From Prevotella sp. UBA2444 (GTDB taxonomy: Bacteria > Bacteroidota > Bacteroidia > Bacteroidales > Bacteroidaceae): 27,795 bases of DNA. The position numbers and the translations under genes were made by a program. The notes beneath the pieces were generated by a model that was not told the origin of the DNA, made no database searches, and was given only the letters and a program-made list of their open reading frames with translations. Location of the stretch: positions 29,253-57,047 of the forward strand of contig DDQK01000036.1 of NCBI GenBank assembly GCA_002342665.1, given 5' to 3'. Below are positions 17,912 to 25,213 of the stretch, piece by piece; within the stretch, counting starts at the first letter, position 1, and each line of letters starts with the position of its first letter.

Positions 17912-17942
17912 CAAAGTTATGAAGGATTATGCCGAGAGAAAA
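17912..17942 (-). promoter_or_regulatory. Probable promoter of the primase-lysozyme cassette
   Basis: On the minus strand TAACTTTG (17912-17919) matches the TAnnTTTG box. TTTT stands at the -33 position (17939-17942) with a 19-base spacer. The leader to the ATG at 17821 would be about 85 bases. Confidence 0.5.
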
Positions 17943-17966
17943 AGGATTTCGCGTGTTTTTCTGCCT

Positions 17967-18014
17967 CACTATACGCCACTATACTTACAATATGATTTCA
18001 CTATATCCACTATA
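17967..18014. repeat. Iteron-like CACTATA repeats
   Basis: Four direct copies of CACTATA start at 17967, 17977, 17999 and 18008. Spacing is 10, 22 and 9 bases, about one or two helical turns. They lie just upstream of the cassette promoter and could bind a cassette protein. Confidence 0.65.
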
Positions 18015-18023
18015 TGCGGAGAC

Positions 18024-18059
18024 ACAAAAAAAGCGAGCAACTTTTCACGTCACTCGCTT
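18024..18059 (-). terminator. Intrinsic terminator of the two-gene HARE-HTH operon
   Basis: On the minus strand the stem AAGCGAG/CTCGCTT (18053-18059 with 18031-18037) encloses a 15-base loop and is followed by a run of T residues. It lies about 20 bases after the stop codon of the 193-aa gene. Confidence 0.85.
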
Positions 18060-18080
18060 CAGAATCCACCATCAGGCAAT

Positions 18081-18662
18081 TCAAATCTGCCGCAGTTGTT
18101 TATATATTCCGATAATGATTTGGGCGTTCTTTTCAAACCTGTTCGCATCACCTGTAAATCTTGACTTCCATGAAGTCAACTCATTGATGGGAGGCATACG
18201 TTTTTCCTTCATATACCAGCAATCCACCTCTCGGCCAAGCAATACCGTATATTTCTGATAACGCTCCGTGCGGTCCTTGGTAGAGTCAATCTTACTGAGT
18301 ACACCAGGTAACAGATGCTCTATGTCGGTGAAGAAATCCGTGTATGCTCCTCGTACCCCCAGCTGTTTCTGATAATACCGATAGCCCGCATATACGGTAA
18401 ACCAGTCTCTGCCGGAATTGACGTCGATCTTTACGGAAGCCTCTTTCAGCATGGCTATCAGCTTAGGCTGCTTTTCTTCCGAACCGAACATGACTTGATC
18501 GAAGAACTTCAGTTCGCAGGGTATGAAAGTCTGCTGAACCTCTGATTCCTCCGACATCCTTTCATAGTGATTATGCTGATGCTCTACATGGGCATTGTAA
18601 TTCAGAATCCATGCATACTGGTTGATTTCAGGTCGCTGCTTATTGTTTTCATCCATATTCAT
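18081..18662 (-). CDS. Hypothetical protein with N-terminal NYNA motif (193 aa)
   Basis: I do not recognise this 193-residue protein. Near its N-terminus (about residues 22-33) is NYNAHVEHQHNHYE, very similar to a motif near the C-terminus of the upstream protein. The remainder is mixed helical, rich in aromatic residues (WFTVYAGYRYYQK, CWYMKEKRMPP), and could be a single compact domain. The start overlaps the upstream stop by 4 bases, so the two are co-translated and probably interact. No enzyme motif is seen. Confidence 0.7.
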   Translation of the reverse strand: MNMDENNKQRPEINQYAWILNYNAHVEHQHNHYERMSEESEVQQTFIPCELKFFDQVMFGSEEKQPKLIAMLKEASVKIDVNSGRDWFTVYAGYRYYQKQLGVRGAYTDFFTDIEHLLPGVLSKIDSTKDRTERYQKYTVLLGREVDCWYMKEKRMPPINELTSWKSRFTGDANRFEKNAQIIIGIYKQLRQI

Positions 18663-19258
18663 CGTTCGATTCCTTTGGGCTGTTGCCCTCCATTTACTGG
18701 CGGGAGAGGAAAGTGATTGTGCTGGTCTTCCACCCGTGCATTATAGTTGCCATTATAGTTTTTCACCTCCGTCTTCTCCGTTAATATGACATTCAAGGAT
18801 TTCTGCCCTGCACGCTCAATCGACTTGCCAGTCAGTTTGTCTATAAGATCATCATAGCGGTGGTCCATCTCTCTGTTAAGCCTGTTAAGCGACAACTCAT
18901 GGGCTTTGATAACCTCAATGTCCATCTCCTCCACCGTGTCTAGTAGCTTCGACAGAATCTCCTTGTCTGTTAGGACAGATTTGCGCTGCTCCAATTTATC
19001 GCCTAATACTTTTACCCTGTCTTGCAGTTCCGCCAGTTCATTCTTATAGCTGCAAAGTTGCCACCATCCGTCAGGCATACCGCTAACATGGCAGAAAACG
19101 CCGGGATTCGAATTCAGCTCCCTCCTGATATTCGCTTCAACACTTTTGGCCGAAGAGCTGTCCCCGATATATGCCTTACCCAGTATGTAGATGTCATTCA
19201 GGTGTGCTCTCCCACCCAATTTCTTCAAGACCTCTGTGACGATTTCTTTTTGAGTCAT
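18659..19258 (-). CDS. HARE-HTH-like winged-helix protein with C-terminal NYNA motif
   Basis: The first 65 or so residues of this 199-residue protein follow the HARE-HTH (restriction-enzyme-type winged helix) pattern: GGRAHLNDIY, then SVEANIRRELNSNP and PDGWWQL. A coiled coil follows (about 72-140). The C-terminus has NYNARVEDQHNHF and then a Pro/Gly-rich tail. The HARE-HTH domain is known from restriction endonucleases and chromatin proteins, where it binds DNA. It is the first gene of a two-gene operon whose promoter contains GATC sites, next to a GATC methylase operon. DNA binding is likely; the target and output are unknown. Confidence 0.72.
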   Translation of the reverse strand: MTQKEIVTEVLKKLGGRAHLNDIYILGKAYIGDSSSAKSVEANIRRELNSNPGVFCHVSGMPDGWWQLCSYKNELAELQDRVKVLGDKLEQRKSVLTDKEILSKLLDTVEEMDIEVIKAHELSLNRLNREMDHRYDDLIDKLTGKSIERAGQKSLNVILTEKTEVKNYNGNYNARVEDQHNHFPLPPVNGGQQPKGIER

Positions 19259-19284
19259 TAGCTTTTATTGTTTTATCAAGAGTG

Positions 19285-19314
19285 CAAAGATACAAAAAAA
19301 GCCGATCACTCAAT
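19285..19314 (-). promoter_or_regulatory. Promoter of the HARE-HTH operon with GATC sites
   Basis: On the minus strand TATCTTTG (19285-19292) is a perfect TAnnTTTG box. ATTG (19311-19314) lies at the -33 place with an 18-base spacer. A GATC (19304) falls inside the spacer, and three more (19323, 19333, 19364) lie just upstream. Confidence 0.65.
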
Positions 19315-19371
19315 GAACGGCAGATCAAGACTGATCAAATTTTGAACTTATTTAACTTTTGAGGATCCCGA

Positions 19372-19560
19372 TTATGGCTGAAACTTAGAAAAGTCTATCT
19401 CTGCTTCTGATGGAATACGGAAAGAGAAGGTAGTCTTTCCGTATTTATTCGTAATAGCCAAATCACCATTACAAATCACATCCATACCGATGACCACATC
19501 ATATTCATCACCGTCTTCTTCTTTTTCTCTCAAACTGTTATGTTCTTGTCTATTGTTGTT
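19372..19560 (-). pseudogene. C-terminal fragment of a retropepsin-like aspartic protease gene
   Basis: An open frame of 62 codons without a suitable start contains DVVIGMDVICNGDLAITN followed by GKTTFSFRIPS. I recognise this as the end of the retropepsin-like domain of Bacteroidota proteins (usual form: IGMD-I-x-x-GDFAITN-x-x-GKT-x-FSFRIPS). The catalytic DTGA part is missing. The 5' side is cut off at the helicase gene, in a different frame, so the helicase operon probably inserted into or deleted most of this gene. Re-initiation as a small peptide cannot be excluded. Confidence 0.6.
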
Positions 19561-21191
19561 CTATCTAGTGAGGTAAATTTCATAAGTCTGCCTTCATGTG
19601 TAATGAAACCTATTATTATCTCTTTGTCTTTTAGACCGTTAGCCCTTGGGATAGTTCTTACTATCATATGTTTACTCCCATCCAATTTACGAATTATAAT
19701 AGAACCCGTAGTATGAGGAGTATATTTTCCCAAATAGCTTACTTTCCCATTCTTTACATTGCGAAGAGTATAGCCACTTTCATTTTCCTCTATTCGATAT
19801 CTACCATTACAAAAAGTCTTGCTATAAATACAATAATGACGAGTAGGCTGCACTAATTCAGGCTTATCAACATTATGTCCTGTATGATTAGAATATTTCA
19901 GTTCGTCATTGGTTATATCTGTTCTGGTATTAGATTGAACCAACACCATTTCCTCACTACCTTCCGACATATCTACTTCTCGTTGTTCTAGATTATCAAG
20001 ACGAGATTTCCCACCAGATTTTTTCGTTCGATGTTTCATCTCTTCGCCTTCAAAGAACATCTCCCATGGGCGATCAGCATCAGGCAGGCCAAAAGAGGCA
20101 TACATCCCCACATTATCCAAGATGATGCATGTCTTGTCACCATTCCTGCGCAAACCACGACCAACCTGCTGAATGTATTTCACCAAAGATTTTGTGGGTC
20201 TAGCCAGTTGAATGAATTCTATGTCTGGACAATCAAAGCCTTCTGAAAAAATGTCAACATTGACGATAATGTCTATTAGTCCTCTTTTGAAATCATTGAC
20301 CATCATTTCTCGCTTTTGAGATGGCGTCGTACTATCTATTTCAACTATTTTCACTCCTATCGATCGGTATTTAGCGCATATATGCTTACTGTGTTCTCTT
20401 GAGATACTATATATTATACCTCTCTTTCCTTTTGCCAACTTAGTGTAGCTGTCGAGCAACTGAGCCCTAATATGGTCATTATCCATTGTCTGCTCCAATG
20501 CGCTTACCTTATAGTCACCTTCAATATCGAACTCGTGAATTGATTCGATTGATTTCATGATGGATGACCCCATGGGAATAGAGTAGTATTGGTAAGGTGC
20601 CAGCCATCCTTTTTCCATGAATTGCTTGATAGGCATTGAAGGAATAAAAGCATCGAAGTTTGCTCGGAATCCCGCATTGTTCATCCGCCAAGGCGTTGCC
20701 GTCACACCCAGTTTCTTTGCTTCTGGATAAAGTTTCCATAGTTTTGTATATGAGTTGGCAATAGCATGATGAGCCTCATCGATGATGATAAAGTCTATAT
20801 CAAGATGACGTGCAATATACTCGTTCGAAGCATGGGTAATAGTCTGGATGGAAGCCACTTGAACAGGTAGGCTCAAGTCTCTTTTATTCTTGAATGTTCC
20901 GGCGATGATTCCGTGATTTACGTGATACTTGTTCAAACTGCGGTCTATCTGTTCTATCAATTCGCTACGATGTGCGATAATCAGGATACGCTGACGCTGT
21001 CCATTTCTCAGTCCCCAGACATTGATGTCTCGGATAATTGATGTGAACAGACGTGTCTTACCTGTCCCCGTAGGCATCTGATACAAAATGTTGTCAGCAG
21101 TTTCCCACTGGCTGAAGATCTTTTCCTTAGCCTGTTGCTGATAGTCTCTAAGAGAAACATCCTTCATGCATATATCGGAATAGTTGACCAC
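19530..21191 (-). CDS. DEAD/DEAH-box superfamily 2 helicase (RadD/restriction-type)
   Basis: This 553-residue helicase has a Q-like LRDYQQQA, Walker A MPTGTGKT (39-46), DEAH (138-141) and TATP (164-167). The second RecA domain has FSEGFDCPDIEFIQLARPT and motif VI QQVGRGLRR (341-349). The remaining 170 residues form a C-terminal extension with no motif I know. The closest group is RadD and the helicase subunits of type I/III restriction systems. It is the last gene of the methylase operon, 2 bases after the DpnA-like gene. It probably translocates on or unwinds target DNA for the nuclease encoded in the same operon. Confidence 0.9.
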   Translation of the reverse strand: MVNYSDICMKDVSLRDYQQQAKEKIFSQWETADNILYQMPTGTGKTRLFTSIIRDINVWGLRNGQRQRILIIAHRSELIEQIDRSLNKYHVNHGIIAGTFKNKRDLSLPVQVASIQTITHASNEYIARHLDIDFIIIDEAHHAIANSYTKLWKLYPEAKKLGVTATPWRMNNAGFRANFDAFIPSMPIKQFMEKGWLAPYQYYSIPMGSSIMKSIESIHEFDIEGDYKVSALEQTMDNDHIRAQLLDSYTKLAKGKRGIIYSISREHSKHICAKYRSIGVKIVEIDSTTPSQKREMMVNDFKRGLIDIIVNVDIFSEGFDCPDIEFIQLARPTKSLVKYIQQVGRGLRRNGDKTCIILDNVGMYASFGLPDADRPWEMFFEGEEMKHRTKKSGGKSRLDNLEQREVDMSEGSEEMVLVQSNTRTDITNDELKYSNHTGHNVDKPELVQPTRHYCIYSKTFCNGRYRIEENESGYTLRNVKNGKVSYLGKYTPHTTGSIIIRKLDGSKHMIVRTIPRANGLKDKEIIIGFITHEGRLMKFTSLDRTTIDKNITV

Positions 21192-21193
21192 TT

Positions 21194-22432
21194 TTACTCA
21201 AATGCTTTAATTACATCTTCGTATTTCTTAATCCAGTATGCTCCGCGTTGTTCCTGCCTATTGAGTAGGAGCGACTTGTTGAACACCTTTCCCTTCATTT
21301 CTTCCAAAGGCTTTTCTAGATGAATAAGCCAGTAGGTATTATCGCGCTTAGGCTCATAGCCAGATATATGTGATGCCATCTCTGTTACTTGCTCACGGGT
21401 CTTCACTTGTGGTTTTACAGAAGATACTCTGCACAGCCTTGCTTTTTTCGGGTCTTTTCCCAAAAATGCCAACACATACTCTGCTCCTAGTAATTTCGGC
21501 ATAGATAGGATTTTGCTGATGGGCAGCGTGTAGGCGTGAGATTTCTCAAACCATTCCCATTGCTGCTCAGAGCCGATTCTGCCTACAAGCACATGATGTG
21601 GCTGTTCGGCTTGGATAGAACCATTAAAGTCCACCAGCACCATTTCCTTGTATGCCTGTCTTACCTCCTCATTCTCCAGTTCCTCACGGCGTCTTGAGGC
21701 CAATTCCAGATAAGAGTGTTCCATATCAATACCCAAATACTTCCTCCCCAGCAATGAGGCAGCCACGCCTGTTGTTCCACTGCCGTTAAAGGGATCCAGC
21801 ACCCAATCTGCTTCTTTCGTAGATGCCATGATAATACGAGACAAAAGGCTCAATGGCTTCTGTGTGGGATGCTTGCCACATGATTTTTCCCATTTCGCTA
21901 CGGCAGGCATACGCCATACATCCGTCATCTGCTTGCCATCGTTTAGTTGGCGCATCAGTTCGTAATTGTATCGGTGTTGAGCATGCTTTGACTGCTTGGC
22001 CCAGATGATGTATTCAGCGGAGTGCTTAAATACGCGGTGAGAAATATTGTCTGGAGGATCCGTTTTGTTCCAGGTTACTACATTGAGTATCTTGAATCCC
22101 AAGCCGGACAACTGATCTGCAACAGAGAATATATTGTGATGAGTACCGCTAATCCAGATAGTTCCATTGTCTTTCAGTTTTTCTTTGCAGGCCGAGAGCC
22201 ATCGGTGGTTAAACTCGTCGATGTATTCTGCCGAAGGAGCTTTATCCCATCCGCCTTTATCTACGCAAACCACTTTTCCGTTACTGATGCTGATACCACC
22301 GTTACTTAGGAAGTAAGGGGGATCAGCAAATATCATGTCGAACTTGAAATCAAAAGATTCTAGTACCGACACACAATCTCCCTCAACGAGGGTAAAGTCT
22401 TTATTCCTTGATTTGTAGAATGGCACTATCAT
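21194..22432 (-). CDS. DpnA-like GATC adenine methyltransferase with C-terminal extension
   Basis: This is a beta-class DNA methyltransferase: motif IV DPPY comes first (FADPPYFLSNGGIS, about residues 35-48) and the SAM site last (LDPFNGSGTTG, about 217-227). Motif order plus VDKGGWDK, GTIWISGTHHNIFSV, RYNYELM-x-QLNDGKQM-x-DVW and GKHPTQKP closely follow DpnA, the second methylase of the DpnII system, which methylates adenine in GATC and accepts single strands. That points to GATC as the target. DpnA has about 270 residues; this protein has 412, and residues 265-412 are an extra domain I do not recognise. It overlaps the upstream nuclease gene by 4 bases. Confidence 0.9.
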   Translation of the reverse strand: MIVPFYKSRNKDFTLVEGDCVSVLESFDFKFDMIFADPPYFLSNGGISISNGKVVCVDKGGWDKAPSAEYIDEFNHRWLSACKEKLKDNGTIWISGTHHNIFSVADQLSGLGFKILNVVTWNKTDPPDNISHRVFKHSAEYIIWAKQSKHAQHRYNYELMRQLNDGKQMTDVWRMPAVAKWEKSCGKHPTQKPLSLLSRIIMASTKEADWVLDPFNGSGTTGVAASLLGRKYLGIDMEHSYLELASRRREELENEEVRQAYKEMVLVDFNGSIQAEQPHHVLVGRIGSEQQWEWFEKSHAYTLPISKILSMPKLLGAEYVLAFLGKDPKKARLCRVSSVKPQVKTREQVTEMASHISGYEPKRDNTYWLIHLEKPLEEMKGKVFNKSLLLNRQEQRGAYWIKKYEDVIKAFE

Positions 22433-24759
22433 ACTGAGGGTTGCAAACTTTCAAGTATTAAATGCAATTCATCTACTTGAGCCCGGCTTAGGGGCTTAGG
22501 CTTGGGCGAAGTCCATGAATTCCGATACGAAATCAAATCGCTTAGCCACTTGAGTTTATCCTTGCGCGATTTGAATGGTTCTTCATCAGAGATGCGGATG
22601 GAGAATTCGTTTTCGAATGTGACATAGGTTTCGTCGTCCTCCTTCGGAATCATCCAGTTCTTCTCTATGATGCTCTTGAAATCCTGTGCCTGCAGATAAT
22701 CAGGCCAGTTGCTTTCATCAATGTCTGTATCTTCTGGCATATTTGATGACATTCTTTTCAGGCATTCTGCCTTTATCTCAAAGATCGTTTTATCCCATTT
22801 TTCACCATGCAGTTCCTGAAGTTTTTCAAGAACTCTGTCGTGGAGTATCTGTTCAATTTGTCTGCCATAGTTCTGACCTTCTTGCTGCAGGTTCTCGTCT
22901 TGTGATTCTTTCCATTCTTTAAGGCCATCAGGATTGTATTCCGGATACTTTTCGTTGATAGCATTCTCAAACATGTGTAACCATGTGGTATCAGCACCTT
23001 GTCCCTTCGCCACAAACAATCTGTTACGATGTTCTGTCGGGAGATTCGTCAGATAGTCTGCCAATACATTAAAGTAAGGCGACATTTCCTGAATCTGCTG
23101 GTCTGTCGGTGACTTCCGATTTAATTGATCTGAATAAATCAAATGCTTGTTCAACGAGCCCACCAGAACAATGAAGGCGTAAGTTCCTCTGTTGTCCTCG
23201 AAGAAACTCTTGAAAATATCTTCGCCAAGCCTATTGTACATATAGGCATAGCTGTCACGAAGCAAACTTGAGATGCGTTTCTTGGCTTCGTTCATTGCCT
23301 TGTTATGATCAAGGTTATTGCAGTCGTAAAGACAAACATCTGTATCCTGCGTATAAGTTTTGTTGGTGGCTTTTGGCAGCAGACTTGATTTGCTCAGTGC
23401 CGTGATGAATGGCTTAAATGTCAGTTTGGCGCTATCTTCACCAACAGATATCCTCGTATAGAGAACACTGTTAGAATCGCGTGTCAGCGTCTTGATGATA
23501 GAAGAACGTAAGGCTAGCATCCGGGAGTCGGCTCGCTCTGAATCCCAGTTGATATCCTCCGCCAAATCCAGGCGTAGGCTCGGACTGACAGATTTCTGGT
23601 TTTCGTTGATATCCATGAATATCTTAAGTTGCTCTTGTGAATCCATGTTGTTAAATGCCACAACAGGGATGGTGTTTGTGTCTTTATACTGTGAACCCGC
23701 ATAACCATATACACGATGCTGTCCGTCGATGATGTAGGCAATTCCGTAAGCATTGGGGATTGAGAGTATCCCAAAGCGCGAATTAGTGTCGCCAGTTTTT
23801 GTAGACGGCTCAAACTGTACCTTCATTTTCTTATTAGAGGAGTCGAAGTTGATGATGATGGAGTTGGGGAAATAGCCTCCTTCATCAATAAATTTAGTGA
23901 TACCCTTTAGGCGGCTGGGCACTAACAATCGCTGATAGGTGGGAGCCATCGAATCATTGACTTTCGTACGGTGAAGTACAAAACCTATTTTGAGCAGTTT
24001 ACTCGGCTCTATCGACAACATATAGTAATCATGACCGCCCATAGAACCCTTTAGTGCAGGGACTCTGATTGCATCTGTACTGATGCGCTCATTCTTGAAC
24101 ATCAGTCCATAGAACTGGTATTTTACGGAGCTTTTGTAGGCTTTTATAAGGTTGTTGATATAGTTATAGCTATTCTCATTGAAGTGATAAACCTTGTTAT
24201 CTTTCAGGCGTTGAAGATCTTCACTTGATTCGGAGAATTTATAGTTACGTGTAGCAAAGACAAACTTTACTTTCTTTTCGCCATATATTTGGCGCAGGGC
24301 CTTTGTTATTCCATCCTTGTATTGGGTCAGATTGTCAATGTCCTTCTTGAAACTGGCATTCTTTATTTTGTCAGTAGCCTTGCACTCAACTACAAAGATT
24401 GCTTCATCGTCAACAGCCACTACGTCTAATTGATGATGATCACCAGCGCCAGTTCCCCACTGTACGACAAGCTTGTCATCATAGTTGAGCGTTCTGAAAC
24501 CGAGATTGTAAAACATACACCAGACATCATCCTCAAACTTCCTGCCTGGATCTTTTTCCCGTTGAACCTTCACTTTCCGTTTTAGTGTTGTCACCACTTC
24601 CCATCCGTCGTTTTTATAGTCGTCGGCTTCGTTGAGTTCTATTGTCAGAAAGTCGTAAGGAGTGTTCTTGGATTTGTATTTACTGGCGAGCATTGTTGCA
24701 TCTTCTGATATCATATGCTCCTTTATTGTCTGTACCTGAGATTCTGTTAGGAATGCCAT
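22429..24759 (-). CDS. PD-(D/E)XK nuclease fused to a DGQHR (DndB-like) domain
   Basis: This is a 776-residue two-part protein. Residues about 72-175 look like an Mrr-type nuclease: E76, then D112 in HHQLDVVAVD, then E125-C126-K127 in IFVVECKAT, giving an E...D...E-x-K active site. Residues about 240-480 carry the DGQHR domain: the DGQHR signature itself at 345-349, then FMDINENQKSVSPSL at 381-395, as in DndB and DpdB. The last 250 residues are helical and unassigned. DGQHR proteins are known from phosphorothioate and 7-deazaguanine DNA modification, where they bind DNA or regulate. Here the fusion sits between two GATC-type methylases and a helicase, the place of a restriction enzyme. It starts 1 base after the winged-helix gene. 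I infer it is the cleaving component. Confidence 0.85.
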   Translation of the reverse strand: MAFLTESQVQTIKEHMISEDATMLASKYKSKNTPYDFLTIELNEADDYKNDGWEVVTTLKRKVKVQREKDPGRKFEDDVWCMFYNLGFRTLNYDDKLVVQWGTGAGDHHQLDVVAVDDEAIFVVECKATDKIKNASFKKDIDNLTQYKDGITKALRQIYGEKKVKFVFATRNYKFSESSEDLQRLKDNKVYHFNENSYNYINNLIKAYKSSVKYQFYGLMFKNERISTDAIRVPALKGSMGGHDYYMLSIEPSKLLKIGFVLHRTKVNDSMAPTYQRLLVPSRLKGITKFIDEGGYFPNSIIINFDSSNKKMKVQFEPSTKTGDTNSRFGILSIPNAYGIAYIIDGQHRVYGYAGSQYKDTNTIPVVAFNNMDSQEQLKIFMDINENQKSVSPSLRLDLAEDINWDSERADSRMLALRSSIIKTLTRDSNSVLYTRISVGEDSAKLTFKPFITALSKSSLLPKATNKTYTQDTDVCLYDCNNLDHNKAMNEAKKRISSLLRDSYAYMYNRLGEDIFKSFFEDNRGTYAFIVLVGSLNKHLIYSDQLNRKSPTDQQIQEMSPYFNVLADYLTNLPTEHRNRLFVAKGQGADTTWLHMFENAINEKYPEYNPDGLKEWKESQDENLQQEGQNYGRQIEQILHDRVLEKLQELHGEKWDKTIFEIKAECLKRMSSNMPEDTDIDESNWPDYLQAQDFKSIIEKNWMIPKEDDETYVTFENEFSIRISDEEPFKSRKDKLKWLSDLISYRNSWTSPKPKPLSRAQVDELHLILESLQPSV

Positions 24760-24760
24760 A

Positions 24761-25213
24761 TCATTTATGTTTTAAGTTCATATAATTAATGATGCGTTTG
24801 CACCATAGCACAATATTGTGAGTCCTTCTTTCAAAAGTTGAGCTTGACGCTATTTCTGGATGATAATATGACACCAGTTCTTGGGCAAATGCATCAAGAT
24901 CTGAATCTGGCATCACATAGGTTCTTGCAAAGACTTGGCCCATCAGATCGTCGGTGATAATCTTCTCATACACACGCTCTGTCACATATTGCGGTGTATT
25001 CTTGAAGATATCCTCACACACAGGTGAGGGCATCCTGTCTTCTAAAACAAGATCCAGATAAACGCAGGCATCAGCATAGTATTTTGCCTGGCGTTCAGCA
25101 AATCCAATATAGTCTGCTATTTCAACATAGCTGCACCCTGGATGATAGTAAATATAGGTAAGGACGTCTATCAACTTGTCTAAGTCATTGGCTTGTGGCA
25201 GTAGTTTCTTCAT
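24761..25213 (-). CDS. Small winged-helix protein of the restriction operon
   Basis: The N-terminal half of this 150-residue protein is a clear helix-turn-helix: HPGCSYVEIADYIGFAERQA, then KYYADACVYLDLVLE, the usual order of a recognition helix and wing. The rest is helical and unassigned, with a Cys/Trp-containing C-terminus. Similar small winged-helix proteins (DUF7226-type) accompany type II restriction genes. Its ATGA overlap with the methylase gene and the 1-base gap to the nuclease gene indicate tight stoichiometry. It may be a specificity, regulatory (C-protein-like) or coupling subunit. Confidence 0.72.
   Translation of the reverse strand: MKKLLPQANDLDKLIDVLTYIYYHPGCSYVEIADYIGFAERQAKYYADACVYLDLVLEDRMPSPVCEDIFKNTPQYVTERVYEKIITDDLMGQVFARTYVMPDSDLDAFAQELVSYYHPEIASSSTFERRTHNIVLWCKRIINYMNLKHK

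Noticed and set aside
17967..18014. CACTATA repeats as a CRISPR array
   Set aside because: Repeats are only 7 bases, spacing is uneven and no cas genes are present.
22429..24759. A Dnd phosphorothioation system because of the DGQHR signature
   Set aside because: No dndC, dndD, dndE or cysteine desulfurase is present, and both flanking enzymes are methylases.
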